Position numbers and translations under genes: made by a program | Assembly (NCBI RefSeq): GCF_018599195.1 | Contig: NZ_JAHFVK010000001.1 | Coordinates: 868,001 to 932,000, forward strand | DNA: 64,000 nucleotides | Origin: Croceibacterium selenioxidans | GTDB lineage: Bacteria; Pseudomonadota; Alphaproteobacteria; Sphingomonadales; Sphingomonadaceae | Direction: 5' to 3' | Shown: positions 34,596 through 44,543 of the stretch, piece by piece | Layout: each line of letters begins with the position of its first letter | How positions within the stretch are numbered: position 1 is the stretch's first letter | Notes under the pieces: generated by a model | Told to the model about the DNA's origin: nothing | The model's database searches: none | What the model saw: only the letters and a program-made list of their open reading frames with translations

Positions 34596-35909
34596 ATGGG
34601 GCGCTTCACTTTCAAATTGCCGGATATCGGCGAGGGCATCGCTGAGGCTGAGATTGTCGCCTGGTACGTCAAGGTCGGGGACCGGGTTGAAGAGGACGGC
34701 CGCCTGGCCGATCTCATGACCGACAAGGCCACGGTCGAGATGGAGAGCCCGCGCGCGGGTGTCGTGCTCGAAGTGGCGGGCGAAGTGGGTGACGTGATCG
34801 CCATTGGTTCTCCGCTGGTGGTGCTTGAGGTCGATGGCGAGATTGAGGAGCGTCCTTCCACAAGCTCGGGACAAGCGGAAGTCGGGGAAAAGGTCACCGA
34901 CGTTCGGCCGGCGCCACAAGCAGCTCCTCAGACGCCCCCCCAACCACCGGCTGCTCCGCCGGAGCCCGTTCGTCCTGAACCTGCCGTTGCGCCCAGGCCA
35001 AGCCCGCCGCCAGTAGCGAGGGCACCCAAGGCAGCCGCCAAGGTTCTCGCGAGCCCAGCCGTTCGCGCTAGAGCAAAGGAGCTTGGGATCGAGCTTTCCG
35101 ATGTCCGTCCCGCGGAGGGCGAGCGGATTCGTCATGCCGATCTGGACGCGTTCATTTCGTATGGCGGAGCGAGCGGATATGCACCGGCCGGGGTCACAGG
35201 GCAGGACCAGGTGATCAAGGTTGTCGGCCTGCGTCGCCGCATCGCCGAAAACATGGCGGCCTCGAAGCGGAACATTCCCCATTTCACTTACGTCGAGGAA
35301 TGCGACGTCACCGAACTCGAGAAGCTGCGCGCCGATCTCAACGCCAATCGTGGCGCGAGGCCGAAGCTGACGCTGTTGCCCTTGTTGATCGTCGCGGTCT
35401 GCCGCGCGCTGCCGAAGTTCCCGATGCTCAACGCGCGCTATGATGACGAGGCGGGCGTGGTAACCCGGTACGGCACGGTGCACATGGGCATGGCGGCGAT
35501 GACCGAGGCCGGTTTGATGGTGCCGGTCCTTCGCGATGCTCAAACGCTGAACCTATGGCAACTGGCCGCCGAGATCGTTCGCTTGGCCGAAGCGGCAAGG
35601 GACGGGAAGGCCAAGTCGGAGGAGCTTTCGGGTTCGACGTTCACGCTAACCTCGCTCGGTCCTCTCGGGGGTATTGCGTCGACCCCGGTGATCAACCGGC
35701 CCGAAGTCGCGATCCTCGCGCCGAACCGCATTGTCGAACGTCCGATGTTCGTGCCCGATGGCATGGGGGGTGAACGGGTCGAGAAGCGCAAGCTGATGAA
35801 CCTTTCCATCAGCTGCGACCATCGCGTGGTCGATGGCTATGACGCGGCGGCTTTCGTGCAGGAGGTCAAGCGCCTCATCGAGACGCCCGTGCTGCTCCTG
35901 GCCAACTAG
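34596..35909 (+). CDS. bkdC: branched-chain 2-oxoacid dehydrogenase E2 (dihydrolipoyl acyltransferase)
   Basis: This 437-residue E2 has one lipoyl domain (residues 1-80, lipoyl Lys in DKATVE). A proline/alanine-rich linker follows (about 85-150). The peripheral subunit-binding domain is LASPAVRARAKELGIELSDVRP. The acyltransferase domain has the catalytic CDHRVVDGYDAAAF (HxxxDG) near the end. ATG 34596 follows the E1beta TAA by 2 nt with an overlapping AAGG. The linker contains RPSTSSGQA, the translation of a dispersed repeat (see 34850-34876). Confidence 0.93.
   Translation: MGRFTFKLPDIGEGIAEAEIVAWYVKVGDRVEEDGRLADLMTDKATVEMESPRAGVVLEVAGEVGDVIAIGSPLVVLEVDGEIEERPSTSSGQAEVGEKVTDVRPAPQAAPQTPPQPPAAPPEPVRPEPAVAPRPSPPPVARAPKAAAKVLASPAVRARAKELGIELSDVRPAEGERIRHADLDAFISYGGASGYAPAGVTGQDQVIKVVGLRRRIAENMAASKRNIPHFTYVEECDVTELEKLRADLNANRGARPKLTLLPLLIVAVCRALPKFPMLNARYDDEAGVVTRYGTVHMGMAAMTEAGLMVPVLRDAQTLNLWQLAAEIVRLAEAARDGKAKSEELSGSTFTLTSLGPLGGIASTPVINRPEVAILAPNRIVERPMFVPDGMGGERVEKRKLMNLSISCDHRVVDGYDAAAFVQEVKRLIETPVLLLAN
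34850..34876 (+). repeat. dispersed PSTSSGQ/PELVEG-type repeat in E2 linker
   Basis: The DNA encodes RPSTSSGQA on the coding strand and ACPELVEGR on the other strand. These two peptides are well-known translations of a short dispersed repeat found in many sphingomonads and other bacteria. The core lies at about 34851-34875 (CTTCCACAAGCTCGGGAC). Here it sits in the flexible linker after the lipoyl domain, where an insertion keeping frame would be tolerated. Confidence 0.6.
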
Positions 35910-35913
35910 GGCC

Positions 35914-36303
35914 TCAGCGAACGATCGCCCGATAGCTCAATCGGCCAGCGCTGCCTTCGAGGCGCCAGCGCAAGTGTGTCGTGGCTTGAGGGATATGTTC
36001 CGGATCGGCGAGTCGCTGCCACGAGCGTCCGCCATCGAGCGATATCTCGACGTTTGCGTGGCTGGCACTTTGGACCGCGAGACCGGCGGGTACCGGACTG
36101 ACCACCGTGTACGATCCGTCCTCTGGCGCGTCCCAGCTGAGAATCGTCACCACGCGGTCTCCGCGCAGCAATTGGGTGGCAGGTTCGACCTGCATCGCCC
36201 CGCCGACCCAGCGTTCGAGATAGACAGAGCGGTCGATCGCGATTCGTTGCGCGCTAGCTGGAGTTGCGGCGACCAGAGCCGCCATCGCAATCGCCCAACG
36301 CAT
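35914..36303 (-). CDS. exported hypothetical protein
   Basis: This 129-residue protein has a signal peptide (MRWAIAMAALVAATPASAQ, cleaved after ASA near residue 18). The mature part is beta-rich, with LERWVGGAMQVEPATQLLRGDRVVTILSWDAP and a C-terminal EISLDGGRSWQRL and LRWRLEGSAGRLSYRAIVR. It may form a small Ig-like or DUF11-like fold. ATG 36303 is set by the signal peptide; the frame runs to 36483 without it. It converges with bkdC, 4 nt after its stop. The function is unknown. Confidence 0.7.
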   Translation of the reverse strand: MRWAIAMAALVAATPASAQRIAIDRSVYLERWVGGAMQVEPATQLLRGDRVVTILSWDAPEDGSYTVVSPVPAGLAVQSASHANVEISLDGGRSWQRLADPEHIPQATTHLRWRLEGSAGRLSYRAIVR

Positions 36304-36493
36304 GGTCCCCACTCTCCCACGCGGCAGTCGCCGCAACCGGGGGCTGGGTGGGGTCCAAGTCGCAAAAATATGGTTAACAAGGACGCAATTTGTGCGGTCC
36401 GCGCCAGGCTCGCGATATGTTTGCGTCGGGCTGTTGACAGCCCCCAAACGCTTCTCTAGTGGCGCGGCTCCCAAGCGGTGCACGCCTAAATAC

Positions 36494-36570
<77 letters not shown>

Positions 36571-36608
36571 CTTGGGACCTTTTCAGCACGGTTATGGAAT
36601 GGGGCTTT

Positions 36609-36821
36609 TCAGCCCCAGCGGCCGGTTTCCATCCAGATCAGGAAGCGCCTCAGCGGCAGCAGCCACACGACGCCCAGGGTCAAATAGACAGCAGCCTGCA
36701 GCAGCGTATGCAACTGCTCGATCCACTGCGAGGCCCACACCACCGCCGCGGCGTAGAGAGCGAGGCAGAACGTCAGTGCCAGCACGCCGAGGGGAATTCG
36801 CAGGGTCGGCTTGTCGCGCAT
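36609..36821 (-). CDS. DUF2842 family small membrane protein
   Basis: This 70-residue protein has two hydrophobic helices (IPLGVLALTFCLALYAAAVVWA and LLQAAVYLTLGVVWLLPL) and the typical DUF2842 end FLIWMETGRWG. It starts at ATG 36821, overlapping the fau stop (ATGA). The family is common next to fau in sphingomonads; its role is unknown. Confidence 0.85.
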   Translation of the reverse strand: MRDKPTLRIPLGVLALTFCLALYAAAVVWASQWIEQLHTLLQAAVYLTLGVVWLLPLRRFLIWMETGRWG

Positions 36822-37405
36822 CAGAACGGCCCCAGAACGCGCGTTGGAGTGATGATCGCGCTTAGCCGCATGTCATGCAGCTCGATCGGCAACTCGGGCA
36901 CTTCCTGGACGTCCCAGGCCATGCCGATGGCGACGGTCTGAGGATGGGCGGCCAGGAAGCGGTCGTAGTATCCGCCGCCTTGGCCCAGGCGGTCGCCCTG
37001 GGGGGTGAAGCCGACCAGCGGCATGAACAACACCTCAGGCACGACGACCGGCGCATCCAGGCCCGGCTGGCGCAGGCCCCAGACGCCGCTTTCCAGATCG
37101 CTCTCCTCGTAGGGATCGGTGTGAAGGCGGAATTCCATCGGCTTGTCGAGAGTGGTCACTCGCGGCAATGCGATCCGGTTGCCGCGCTCGAAGAAGAACC
37201 GAATGTAACCGCGCGAGGGTGCTTCACCGATGTCGGAGCGATAGAGCCCGATTGTCGCTCCTTCGGGCACGAACTCAAGCACCTGTGCCGGCGGGCGGTT
37301 GAAAACCAGCGCACTCACTTCCGGGGGAAGGGCTTCAGCGTGTGCGCGGCGCTTGCGGCGGAGTTCGGTCCGCAGCTGTTTCTTCAGGTCGATGACGTCG
37401 GACAT
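36821..37405 (-). CDS. fau: 5-formyltetrahydrofolate cyclo-ligase
   Basis: This 194-residue enzyme (FAU/YgfA) converts 5-formyl-THF to 5,10-methenyl-THF with ATP. KKQLRTELRRKRRAH and the ATP/substrate site GQGGGYYDRFLA near residue 143 are diagnostic. It lies directly downstream of the 6S RNA, the standard arrangement in proteobacteria, and its mRNA may start with that RNA. It is followed by the DUF2842 gene. Confidence 0.93.
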   Translation of the reverse strand: MSDVIDLKKQLRTELRRKRRAHAEALPPEVSALVFNRPPAQVLEFVPEGATIGLYRSDIGEAPSRGYIRFFFERGNRIALPRVTTLDKPMEFRLHTDPYEESDLESGVWGLRQPGLDAPVVVPEVLFMPLVGFTPQGDRLGQGGGYYDRFLAAHPQTVAIGMAWDVQEVPELPIELHDMRLSAIITPTRVLGPF

Positions 37406-37493
37406 GGGCCCGACTTTGCCGTCGGTTCAAGGCAGAGTCGAGAAACGAACAGTTTGGCCCTGAGAAGGAGGGGGAAGAGACCCGGGTGGAGAA

Positions 37494-37668
37494 GTGGCGG
37501 AACCACCATGGGTCGTTGCCGGGAAATCCTCTGACGCCTCAACGTCAGGTGGGCGCCGTATGCACCGAACCTCAGGACGAACCCGTGATCCGGGCAGGGA
37601 CAGCTCCCATGGATTGCTTATAGCCTCAGGGATATTCACTAACGGCTCGTGCCGGGCAGTCCCGCCAA
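37494..37668 (-). ncRNA. ssrS: 6S RNA
   Basis: The RNA lies on the minus strand between zapA and fau, the conserved site of ssrS. Read from 37668, GGCGGGA (37660-37666) pairs with TTCCGCC (37496-37502) as a closing stem. The 5' side has CCCTGAGGCTATAAG, matching the CCTGAGCCGATA segment of E. coli 6S. The middle has GGTTCGGTGCATACGGC, matching E. coli GGTGAGCATGCTCGG. A terminal hairpin CTGACG/CGTCAG closes a 6-nt loop. 6S binds the housekeeping RNA polymerase. Ends are estimated from pairing. Confidence 0.8.
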
Positions 37669-37675
37669 ACCCTAT

Positions 37676-38014
37676 CTAGGCGTTCGCTCCGGCATCCTCA
37701 AGGCGCTTGGCCAGATCTTCGAGTCTTTCAGCCAGGCTTTCCAGCGCCTCGGCGGCTCCCGCTTCGCTTGACCCCTCGTCTGACTGAGCGATCTGCGCTG
37801 CAGATTGCTTTGCGGATTCGATCTCGTCCAGTTCGTCAGCGAGCAAGAGTGCGGCAAAAAGGAGGGTCCGGGATTCCGCCTGTCCCGCCAGGTTCGGGAT
37901 ACCCTGCAGCTTGTGGTCGATCGAACGCGCCAGCCTGCCGATGTGGGATTCCTGGCCCGCATCGCACGCGACGGTGTAGCTGCGGCCGGCTATCGAGACA
38001 GTCACGTTGCTCAA
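37676..38014 (-). CDS. zapA: cell division protein ZapA
   Basis: This 112-residue protein has the N-terminal ZapA domain (VTVSIAGRSYTVACDAGQESHIGRLARSIDHKL) followed by an alpha-helical coiled coil (LLFAALLLADELDEIESA and ALESLAERLEDLAKRLED). It binds FtsZ and stabilises the division ring. It overlaps the small coiled-coil gene upstream by 4 nt (ATGA) and precedes the 6S RNA, as in other alphaproteobacteria. Confidence 0.92.
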   Translation of the reverse strand: MSNVTVSIAGRSYTVACDAGQESHIGRLARSIDHKLQGIPNLAGQAESRTLLFAALLLADELDEIESAKQSAAQIAQSDEGSSEAGAAEALESLAERLEDLAKRLEDAGANA

Positions 38015-38205
38015 CTTTCGAGCTTTCCGATCAACCGGTCGAGCTCTCCCAGAACAGCCCCCGCTTCGTCCCGCAGCACTTCATATTTCTGCTGAAGTTC
38101 GGGATCGCCGCCTCCTGAGCCCGCCGAGCTCCGCGCCGCGGCCTCTATCCGATTTGCCGCGGCGTCGATTCTGGCCAGCGCTTGCGCGATGCGATCTCCC
38201 GCCAT
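38011..38205 (-). CDS. small coiled-coil protein upstream of zapA
   Basis: This 64-residue protein reads MAGDRIAQALARIDAAANRI with a helical C-terminus (LQQKYEVLRDEAGAVLGELDRLIGKLES). ATG 38205 is preferred over the frame that extends to 38610, which crosses the tkt promoter and start. The heptad pattern and ATGA overlap with zapA suggest a partner in ring assembly, which is inference. Confidence 0.75.
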   Translation of the reverse strand: MAGDRIAQALARIDAAANRIEAAARSSAGSGGGDPELQQKYEVLRDEAGAVLGELDRLIGKLES

Positions 38206-38400
38206 GCTGGACGATTTACTGGAAAGTCCCTTTAGAGGCAAAGCGTTGCCCGGATGACCTGTGAATAAACCTGCGCTCCGTCTGAACGGTTGGGCGGACG
38301 GTGCCGCGCTTGACCGGGGGCGGGGCGTATCCCAATGAGCGCGGCAATCGAGTCGGGGTCGAATCGGCCCTTGGTTCCCACGTTTGTCCGGAGCACCTGA

Positions 38401-40383
38401 ATGAGCCTTGATTCCGCCCGTCTCGCGCCGATGGCCAATGCCATCCGTGCTCTCTCGATGGACGCGGTCCAGGCGGCCAACATCGGTCACCCGGGCATGC
38501 CCATGGGCATGGCCGATGTCGCCACGGTGCTGTGGTCGGAATTCCTGAAGTTTGATCCGGCAGATCCGCATTGGCCGGATCGTGACCGCTTCGTGCTTTC
38601 GGCTGGTCACGGTTCAATGCTGATTTACGCGCTGCTTCACCTGACCGGGTACGAGCGGCCGACGATGGATGACATCCGCAACTTTCGGCAACTCGGCAGC
38701 CCTTGCGCGGGTCACCCTGAGAATTTCCTCCTCGACGGCGTGGAAGCGACTACCGGTCCGCTCGGTCAGGGTCTGGCTATGGCGGTCGGCATGGCGATTG
38801 CCGAGCGTCACCTCAACGCGAAGTTTGGCGACGAGCTGGTCGATCACCACACCTGGGTGATCGCGGGTGACGGTTGCCTGATGGAAGGAATCAACCACGA
38901 GGCGATCGGTCTTGCGGGGCACCTTGGCCTTGGCCGTCTCATTGTGCTTTGGGACGATAACGACGTCACCATCGACGGCCACACAGATCTTTCGACCAGC
39001 GAAGACATCCCCGCTCGCTATCGCGCCACCGGCTGGCACACCGTGGCCTGTGACGGGCACGACCCGGCAGACATCCGCCGGGCACTGGCCGAAGCCAAGG
39101 CCGATCCGCGGCCGTCCCTGGTCGCCTGCAAGACGGTGATCGGCAAGGGTGCCCCCAACAAGCAGGGCACTTCGGCCGTGCACGGCAACCCTCTGGGCGC
39201 GGACGAAATCGCGGCCGCGCGCGTCTATCTCGGCTGGGACGCTCCGGCATTCGAAATTCCGGCGGACATCATGTCCGATTGGCGCTCGCTCGGCGCAAAG
39301 GGCGCCCAGGCCAACCGCGATTGGCAGGGCCGTCTCGGTGGCAGTGCGCTGAAGGGCGATTTCGAAGGGCAGCTTGGTGAGGTCGCCTCGCATGCCTGGC
39401 CGATCCTCGAGCCGCACATCGCCACGCTTGCCAAGGATCCGCCCAAGGTGGCCTCGCGCAAGGCCTCGGAGATGGCTCTGGAGCCGCTCACTCAGCAACT
39501 GCCCCAACTGATCGGAGGCTCTGCCGACCTCACGGGGTCGAACAACACCAAGACTTCGGTGACCAAGCCGTTCTCGAAGAACGACTACTCCGGCCGTTAT
39601 CTTTATTACGGCATCCGTGAGTTCGGGATGTCCGCGGCGATGAACGGCATGGCGCTGCATGGCGGTGTCGTGCCTTACGGTGGCACCTTCCTGGTCTTCT
39701 CCGATTACTGCCGCAACGCGATCCGGCTTTCGGCGTTGCAGCAAGTGCGCGTGGTTTACGTCCTGACGCACGATTCGATTGGCTTGGGTGAAGACGGCCC
39801 AACGCACCAGCCGGTCGAACATGTGATGAGCTTGCGGCTGATCCCGAACCTCAACGTGTTCCGTCCGGCCGACGCGATCGAGACGGCCGAATGCTGGGCT
39901 CTGGCGCTCGGCACGCCCAAGACGCCGTCGGTGCTTTCGCTGACCCGTCAGAACCTGCCGCCTGTGCGCGACGATGCTAGCGCCGAGAACCGCTCCGCGC
40001 GCGGCGCTTACCGCCTCCGGGCTGCCACGGCCGAGCGTAAGGTCGTCCTGGTGGCCACGGGTTCGGAAGTTCACGTTGCCGTCGCCTGTGCCGAGCAGCT
40101 CGAGAGCGAAGGGATCGGTGCTGACGTGGTTTCGATGCCCTGCATGGAACTGTTCCAGGTTCAGGACGAAGCTTACCGCAAGGATTTGCTGCCTGCCGAC
40201 GTGCTCAAGGTCTCGGTAGAGGCCGGGGTCACTCTGGGCTGGGAGCGGTTCATTGGTAACGATGGCCTCGCCATTGGTCTTGACCGCTTCGGCGCTTCGG
40301 CCCCGGCCGAAGTGCTCTTCCGTCATTTCGGCTTTTCGGCGGAAGCCATCGTTCCGAAAATCAAAGACAAGCTAGCAGTTTAA
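38401..40383 (+). CDS. tkt: transketolase
   Basis: This 660-residue enzyme of the pentose phosphate pathway moves two-carbon units between sugar phosphates with thiamine diphosphate. [21 protein letters not shown] near residue 20 is the family signature. The diphosphate motif [13 protein letters not shown] is near residue 157. [16 protein letters not shown], with the catalytic His, lies near residue 462. ATG 38401 sits 195 bp after the divergent coiled-coil gene. A 570-codon antisense frame is a codon-bias shadow. Confidence 0.96.
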   Translation: MSLDSARLAPMANAIRALSMDAVQAANIGHPGMPMGMADVATVLWSEFLKFDPADPHWPDRDRFVLSAGHGSMLIYALLHLTGYERPTMDDIRNFRQLGSPCAGHPENFLLDGVEATTGPLGQGLAMAVGMAIAERHLNAKFGDELVDHHTWVIAGDGCLMEGINHEAIGLAGHLGLGRLIVLWDDNDVTIDGHTDLSTSEDIPARYRATGWHTVACDGHDPADIRRALAEAKADPRPSLVACKTVIGKGAPNKQGTSAVHGNPLGADEIAAARVYLGWDAPAFEIPADIMSDWRSLGAKGAQANRDWQGRLGGSALKGDFEGQLGEVASHAWPILEPHIATLAKDPPKVASRKASEMALEPLTQQLPQLIGGSADLTGSNNTKTSVTKPFSKNDYSGRYLYYGIREFGMSAAMNGMALHGGVVPYGGTFLVFSDYCRNAIRLSALQQVRVVYVLTHDSIGLGEDGPTHQPVEHVMSLRLIPNLNVFRPADAIETAECWALALGTPKTPSVLSLTRQNLPPVRDDASAENRSARGAYRLRAATAERKVVLVATGSEVHVAVACAEQLESEGIGADVVSMPCMELFQVQDEAYRKDLLPADVLKVSVEAGVTLGWERFIGNDGLAIGLDRFGASAPAEVLFRHFGFSAEAIVPKIKDKLAV

Positions 40384-40397
40384 CAGGAGTACTTGGC

Positions 40398-41405
40398 ATG
40401 GCGACTAAGGTTGCGATCAACGGTTTCGGGCGCATTGGACGGCTGGTAGCCCGCGCCATTCTGGAGCGCACCGACCACGATCTCGACCTGGTCGCGATCA
40501 ACGACCTGGCGGATCCCAAGGCCAATGCCCTCCTGTTCGCATACGATTCCACCCATGGCCGCTTCCCCGGCACGGTAACTTCTGACGGTGACAGCATCAC
40601 CGTGAACGGCAAGCGGATCGCGGTTACCAAGGAACGCGACCCGGGCAAGTTGCCGCACAAGGAAATGGGCGTGGAACTCGTGCTCGAATGCACGGGTTTC
40701 TTCCAGTCCGACGAAGCGAGCCGACCGCATCTGGCTGCAGGCGCAAAGCGCGTCCTGATCTCGGCGCCGGCGACGGGTGTCTCCAAGACGATCGTGTTCG
40801 GCGTCAATCAGGACACCCTGACTGCCGAGGACGTGATCGTCTCGAATGCCAGCTGCACCACCAACTGCCTGGCGCCAGTCGCCAAGGTACTCAACGACAC
40901 CGTGGGTATCGAGCGCGGCTTCATGACAACGGTCCACAGCTACACCAACGACCAGCGTATGCTCGATCAGATCCATTCGGACCTGCGCCGGGCGCGGGCC
41001 GGGGCGGTGAACATGATTCCGACGACCACCGGCGCCGCTCGTGCGGTCGGCCTGGTGCTGCCGGAGCTCAAGGGCAAGCTCGACGGCTCTTCCGTGCGTG
41101 TGCCGACGCCCAACGTCAGCTTGATCGACCTCGTTTTCACTCCTGGTCGCGACACGACGGCCGAAGAGCTGAACGCCGCGCTGAAGGCTGCGGCCGAGGG
41201 TCCGATGAAGGGCGTGCTGGACTTTACCGACCAGCCGCTCGTCAGCAGCGACTTCAATCACCAGCCGGCGAGTTCGACTGTCGACAGCCTGGAAACAGCG
41301 GTTCTCGAGGGCAAGCTCGCCCGCGTTGTGTCCTGGTACGACAACGAGTGGGGCTTCTCCAACCGGATGATCGACACCGCCGGGGTGATGGTCAAGTTCC
41401 TGTGA
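40398..41405 (+). CDS. gap: glyceraldehyde-3-phosphate dehydrogenase
   Basis: This 335-residue enzyme has the NAD-binding [13 protein letters not shown] at residues 7-19, the catalytic Cys in [12 protein letters not shown] near residue 153, and [12 protein letters not shown] near the C-terminus. It oxidises glyceraldehyde-3-phosphate with phosphate and NAD(P). It starts 14 nt after the tkt stop, with AGGAG upstream. The MOSC-type gene and pgk follow, so it forms part of a central-carbon operon. Confidence 0.96.
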   Translation: MATKVAINGFGRIGRLVARAILERTDHDLDLVAINDLADPKANALLFAYDSTHGRFPGTVTSDGDSITVNGKRIAVTKERDPGKLPHKEMGVELVLECTGFFQSDEASRPHLAAGAKRVLISAPATGVSKTIVFGVNQDTLTAEDVIVSNASCTTNCLAPVAKVLNDTVGIERGFMTTVHSYTNDQRMLDQIHSDLRRARAGAVNMIPTTTGAARAVGLVLPELKGKLDGSSVRVPTPNVSLIDLVFTPGRDTTAEELNAALKAAAEGPMKGVLDFTDQPLVSSDFNHQPASSTVDSLETAVLEGKLARVVSWYDNEWGFSNRMIDTAGVMVKFL

Positions 41406-41460
41406 TCCCATACTGGTCGTCTCAGCAAGCGCTGGGGTGACAGGGCTGAGGTGGCGCGCG

Positions 41461-41922
41461 ATGACGACGGGAAAACTCGCAGGAATCGCCCGCCACGCTC
41501 AACCCAAAGGGCCCATGGAAACTCTTGGCGTGGCTTCGGTGACTGTCGCCGAGGGAGTGCGAGGCGACTTCCGCGGGGCGCGCGCGGCGATGAGGCCAGG
41601 CCGCAAGCGGCAGGTTACCTTGATCGAGGTCGATGGCTGGCAATCAGCGCTCGTTGAGGCCGGGGCTTCGATCGATTGGTGGCAATCGCGGCGCAACTTG
41701 CTGGTCGCGGGCCTGCGCATTCCGCGAGAGCCCGGTACGCTGGTGCAGATCGGCTCGTCCCTGGTGCTCGAAGTGACTAGCGAATGCGATCCTTGCGAAC
41801 GCATGGACGCGCTACACGACGGTTTGCGCCTGGCCATGACGCCCGACTGGCGCGGCGGTTTCGCGGCGCGCGTTATTGAAGACGGTGAGGTCGCGATCGG
41901 CGACGAGGTAAGGATTCTCTGA
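41461..41922 (+). CDS. MOSC domain protein
   Basis: This 153-residue protein has the MOSC pattern: [43 protein letters not shown] and [16 protein letters not shown], where the conserved Cys lies near residue 110. It ends [22 protein letters not shown]. The family handles sulfur or molybdenum-cofactor chemistry; the true substrate is unknown. The start ATG 41461 is chosen over GTG 41437. It overlaps pgk by one base. Confidence 0.82.
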   Translation: MTTGKLAGIARHAQPKGPMETLGVASVTVAEGVRGDFRGARAAMRPGRKRQVTLIEVDGWQSALVEAGASIDWWQSRRNLLVAGLRIPREPGTLVQIGSSLVLEVTSECDPCERMDALHDGLRLAMTPDWRGGFAARVIEDGEVAIGDEVRIL

Positions 41923-43124
41923 TGGCTACATTCCGCACGCTCGACGATCTCGGCGACATCAAGGGCAAGGTCGCTCTCGTCCGTGTCGATCTCAACCTGC
42001 CGATGAGCGATGGCCGCGCCACCGATCTCACGCGGGCTCGTGCGGTGGCCCCAACAATACTCGAGCTGGCAGATGCTGGGGCTAAGGTTCTCCTCCTCGC
42101 CCATTTCGGACGCCCGAAGGGAGAGCGGCATTCGACCTTGTCGACCAGCCTGATCCAGGGCGCGGTCGAAGGAGTGCTCGGGCGTGAGGTGATGTTCATT
42201 CCCGAGGTGGCGGGTCCGGTGGTGGCTCAGTCCGTCGGCATCCTGCGGGCCGGCGACATTGGGCTGCTCGAAAACACGCGCTTCTGGCCCGGCGAAGAAG
42301 AGAATGACCCGGCTTTCGCGCAGGCGATCGCCGACAACGGCGATTTCTACGTCAACGACGCGTTCTCCGCATCGCATCGCGCGCATGCTTCGACCGAAGG
42401 TCTGGCGCATCTGCTGCCTGCCTACGCCGGCCGTGCGATGCAGGCCGAACTCGAAGCGCTAGGGAAGGCGCTCGGTAGTCCTGAGAAGCCCGTGGCGGCG
42501 GTTGTGGGCGGCGCCAAGGTATCAACCAAGCTCGCCGTGCTCGAACACCTCGTCAGCCGCGTCGACCACCTGATCATCGGCGGCGGAATGGCCAACACTT
42601 TCCTGGCGGCGCGCGGAATCGATGTGGGCAAGAGCCTGTGCGAACACGACCTTGCCGCCAAGGCCGAGTCGATTCTCGACGCTGCCGACGCTGCCGGCTG
42701 CACGGTGCATTTGCCGTATGACGTCGTGGTGGCGAAGGAATTTGCCGCCAATCCTCCGAGCTTGCGGATCTGCAACGTGCACGAGGTCGCCGCAGACGAG
42801 ATGATCCTCGATGTGGGGCCACAGGCCGTTGAGGCGCTAGGCGATGCGCTGAAGACGTGCCGGACGCTGGTGTGGAACGGTCCGCTCGGCGCATTCGAAA
42901 CGCCGCCATTCGACGCTGCTACAGTGTCGCTCGCAAAGACCGCGGCGGCGCTTACCCGGGAAGGGTCGCTGATCTCCGTCGCAGGCGGGGGAGACACCGT
43001 GGCGGCACTCAATCACGCCGGCGTGGCGGACCAGTTCACCTATGTTTCAACCGCAGGTGGCGCTTTCCTCGAATGGATGGAGGGGCGCGAGTTGCCGGGC
43101 GTAGCGGCGCTAGAAAGGGCCTAA
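41922..43124 (+). CDS. pgk: phosphoglycerate kinase
   Basis: This 400-residue enzyme transfers phosphate between 1,3-bisphosphoglycerate and [14 protein letters not shown] near residue 22, [14 protein letters not shown] near residue 63, [11 protein letters not shown] near residue 113 and [18 protein letters not shown] near residue 190 match the family, as does the ATP site near the C-terminus ([13 protein letters not shown]). The MOSC stop overlaps its ATG. It converges with a lipoprotein gene, overlapping by 4 nt at the stops. Confidence 0.95.
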   Translation: MATFRTLDDLGDIKGKVALVRVDLNLPMSDGRATDLTRARAVAPTILELADAGAKVLLLAHFGRPKGERHSTLSTSLIQGAVEGVLGREVMFIPEVAGPVVAQSVGILRAGDIGLLENTRFWPGEEENDPAFAQAIADNGDFYVNDAFSASHRAHASTEGLAHLLPAYAGRAMQAELEALGKALGSPEKPVAAVVGGAKVSTKLAVLEHLVSRVDHLIIGGGMANTFLAARGIDVGKSLCEHDLAAKAESILDAADAAGCTVHLPYDVVVAKEFAANPPSLRICNVHEVAADEMILDVGPQAVEALGDALKTCRTLVWNGPLGAFETPPFDAATVSLAKTAAALTREGSLISVAGGGDTVAALNHAGVADQFTYVSTAGGAFLEWMEGRELPGVAALERA

Positions 43125-43510
43125 AGCCCCCCGGCGAACCTGAAGCCAAAGCGATAGGGCTTTTGGGTTCCGGCTTGTTCGCCTGCCATAAGGTCCGGCT
43201 GGACCTCGACCAGTGAGAGCTGGCCGTCGGCCACCTGCACCGGCTTGTCCGTCGAAATCTCGTGGGTTTCGCTGCGCGAGCCGAGGTCGACCTTGATCGA
43301 TAGCCGCGTCCTTCCGGCCCAGATGCATCGCGCATTCATTGGGCATCGGCTGTCTTCGAGCACTGCGATGGGTGTGACGTAGGGTCCGTCGACATAGACC
43401 CGTTCGTTGAGGCCGGCCCGGGAGATGCCGTCTTGCGGCTCGCTAGGCGCGGGGGTCGTCGCGCAAGCCGTCAGTACGACCGGCGCCACCAGGGCTAATG
43501 CGAACCTCAT
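43121..43510 (-). CDS. predicted lipoprotein (EDSRCP family), copy 1
   Basis: This 129-residue protein has a lipobox VVLTAC (Cys near residue 16). The mature part has [21 protein letters not shown] near residue 46 and a final PYRFGFRF. A paralogue with the same layout lies at 44540-44935. The EDSRCP...C-x-x-G block is a small conserved cysteine motif seen in many uncharacterised exported proteins. The gene's stop overlaps the pgk stop. The function is unknown. Confidence 0.75.
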   Translation of the reverse strand: MRFALALVAPVVLTACATTPAPSEPQDGISRAGLNERVYVDGPYVTPIAVLEDSRCPMNARCIWAGRTRLSIKVDLGSRSETHEISTDKPVQVADGQLSLVEVQPDLMAGEQAGTQKPYRFGFRFAGGL

Positions 43511-43643
43511 CCACTCATTCTCCTCGGAAGCGGCTGAACGGTTCCAGAACCGATTGTGGGGCGGCCCTTCCTCCCGCGCAGCAACTGTGCCAGCTTCCGG
43601 ATGCTGAACACCTGAGTTCGTAAACTAGCTCCGGGGGCCCGCA

Positions 43644-44543
43644 ATGAACCAAGAGGAAATGTCCGCCAGGATCGCCGCAGGGCACGGCTTCATCGCCGCG
43701 CTCGATCAGTCTGGCGGCTCGACGCCCAAGGCGCTTCGGGCCTACGGAATCGCCGATGACGCGTGGAACGGCGACGAAGAGATGTTCGCCCTGATTCACG
43801 AAATGCGCAGTCGCATAATCCGCTCGCCGGAGTTCACGGGAGCGAAAATTGTCGGTGCGATACTGTTCGAAAAGACCATGAACGGCTCCGTCGACGGCAC
43901 GCCGGTTCCGCAAGCCCTCATTGCCAAGGGCGTCGTGCCATTCCTCAAGATCGACCGAGGACTGGAAGACGAGGTCGACGGGGTTCAACTGATGAAAGCC
44001 ATCCCGGGGCTGGACGAGCTGCTCGAACGGGCCAAGGCCCTGGGCGTGTTCGGGACGAAGGAGCGGTCGGTAATCCACGCCGCCAACCCTTCCGGTATTG
44101 CAGCGATCGTACAACAGCAATTTGAGGTCGCGGAGCAGGTTCTAAGCCACGGGATGATGCCGATCCTGGAACCCGAATATTCAATCAAGGCGAGCGATCG
44201 CGGAGGGGGAGAGGCGATCCTGCGCGAGGAAATTCTGCGCCGCCTCGAGGGGGTTCCGACCGGCGAGCAGGTCATGCTCAAGCTGTCGCTTCCGGTGACG
44301 GCCAATTTCTACCGTGCGCTCGTCGAGCATCCCAAAGTGCTCAAGGTCGTCGCGTTGTCCGGAGGCTATTCGCGCGATGAAGCCTGCGCTGAACTGCAGC
44401 GGAACGATGGCGTGATCGCCAGCTTCAGTCGCGCTCTGCTCGACGGATTGGAGGCATCGATGTCCGATACCCGGTTTGATGCGACGCTTGGGGAGGCGAT
44501 TGATGCGATCGATCGGGCCAGCACGCTCAAATCGCTGCCCTAG
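43644..44543 (+). CDS. fda: class I fructose-bisphosphate aldolase
   Basis: This 299-residue protein has the N-terminus ARIAAGHGFIAALDQSGGSTPKALRAYGI typical of bacterial class I aldolases, GAILFEKTMNG near residue 73, and VMLKLSLPVT near residue 211 holding the Schiff-base Lys candidate. It splits fructose-1,6-bisphosphate without metal. It lies between the two paralogous lipoproteins and completes the tkt-gap-pgk set. Confidence 0.9.
   Translation: MNQEEMSARIAAGHGFIAALDQSGGSTPKALRAYGIADDAWNGDEEMFALIHEMRSRIIRSPEFTGAKIVGAILFEKTMNGSVDGTPVPQALIAKGVVPFLKIDRGLEDEVDGVQLMKAIPGLDELLERAKALGVFGTKERSVIHAANPSGIAAIVQQQFEVAEQVLSHGMMPILEPEYSIKASDRGGGEAILREEILRRLEGVPTGEQVMLKLSLPVTANFYRALVEHPKVLKVVALSGGYSRDEACAELQRNDGVIASFSRALLDGLEASMSDTRFDATLGEAIDAIDRASTLKSLP

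Noticed and set aside
38614-40326. 570-codon open frame antisense to tkt
   Set aside because: It mirrors the transketolase reading frame with high-GC codon bias, has no recognisable domain and overlaps a certain gene fully.
40380-41411. 343-codon frame antisense to gap
   Set aside because: Fully contained opposite GAPDH, with no motif.
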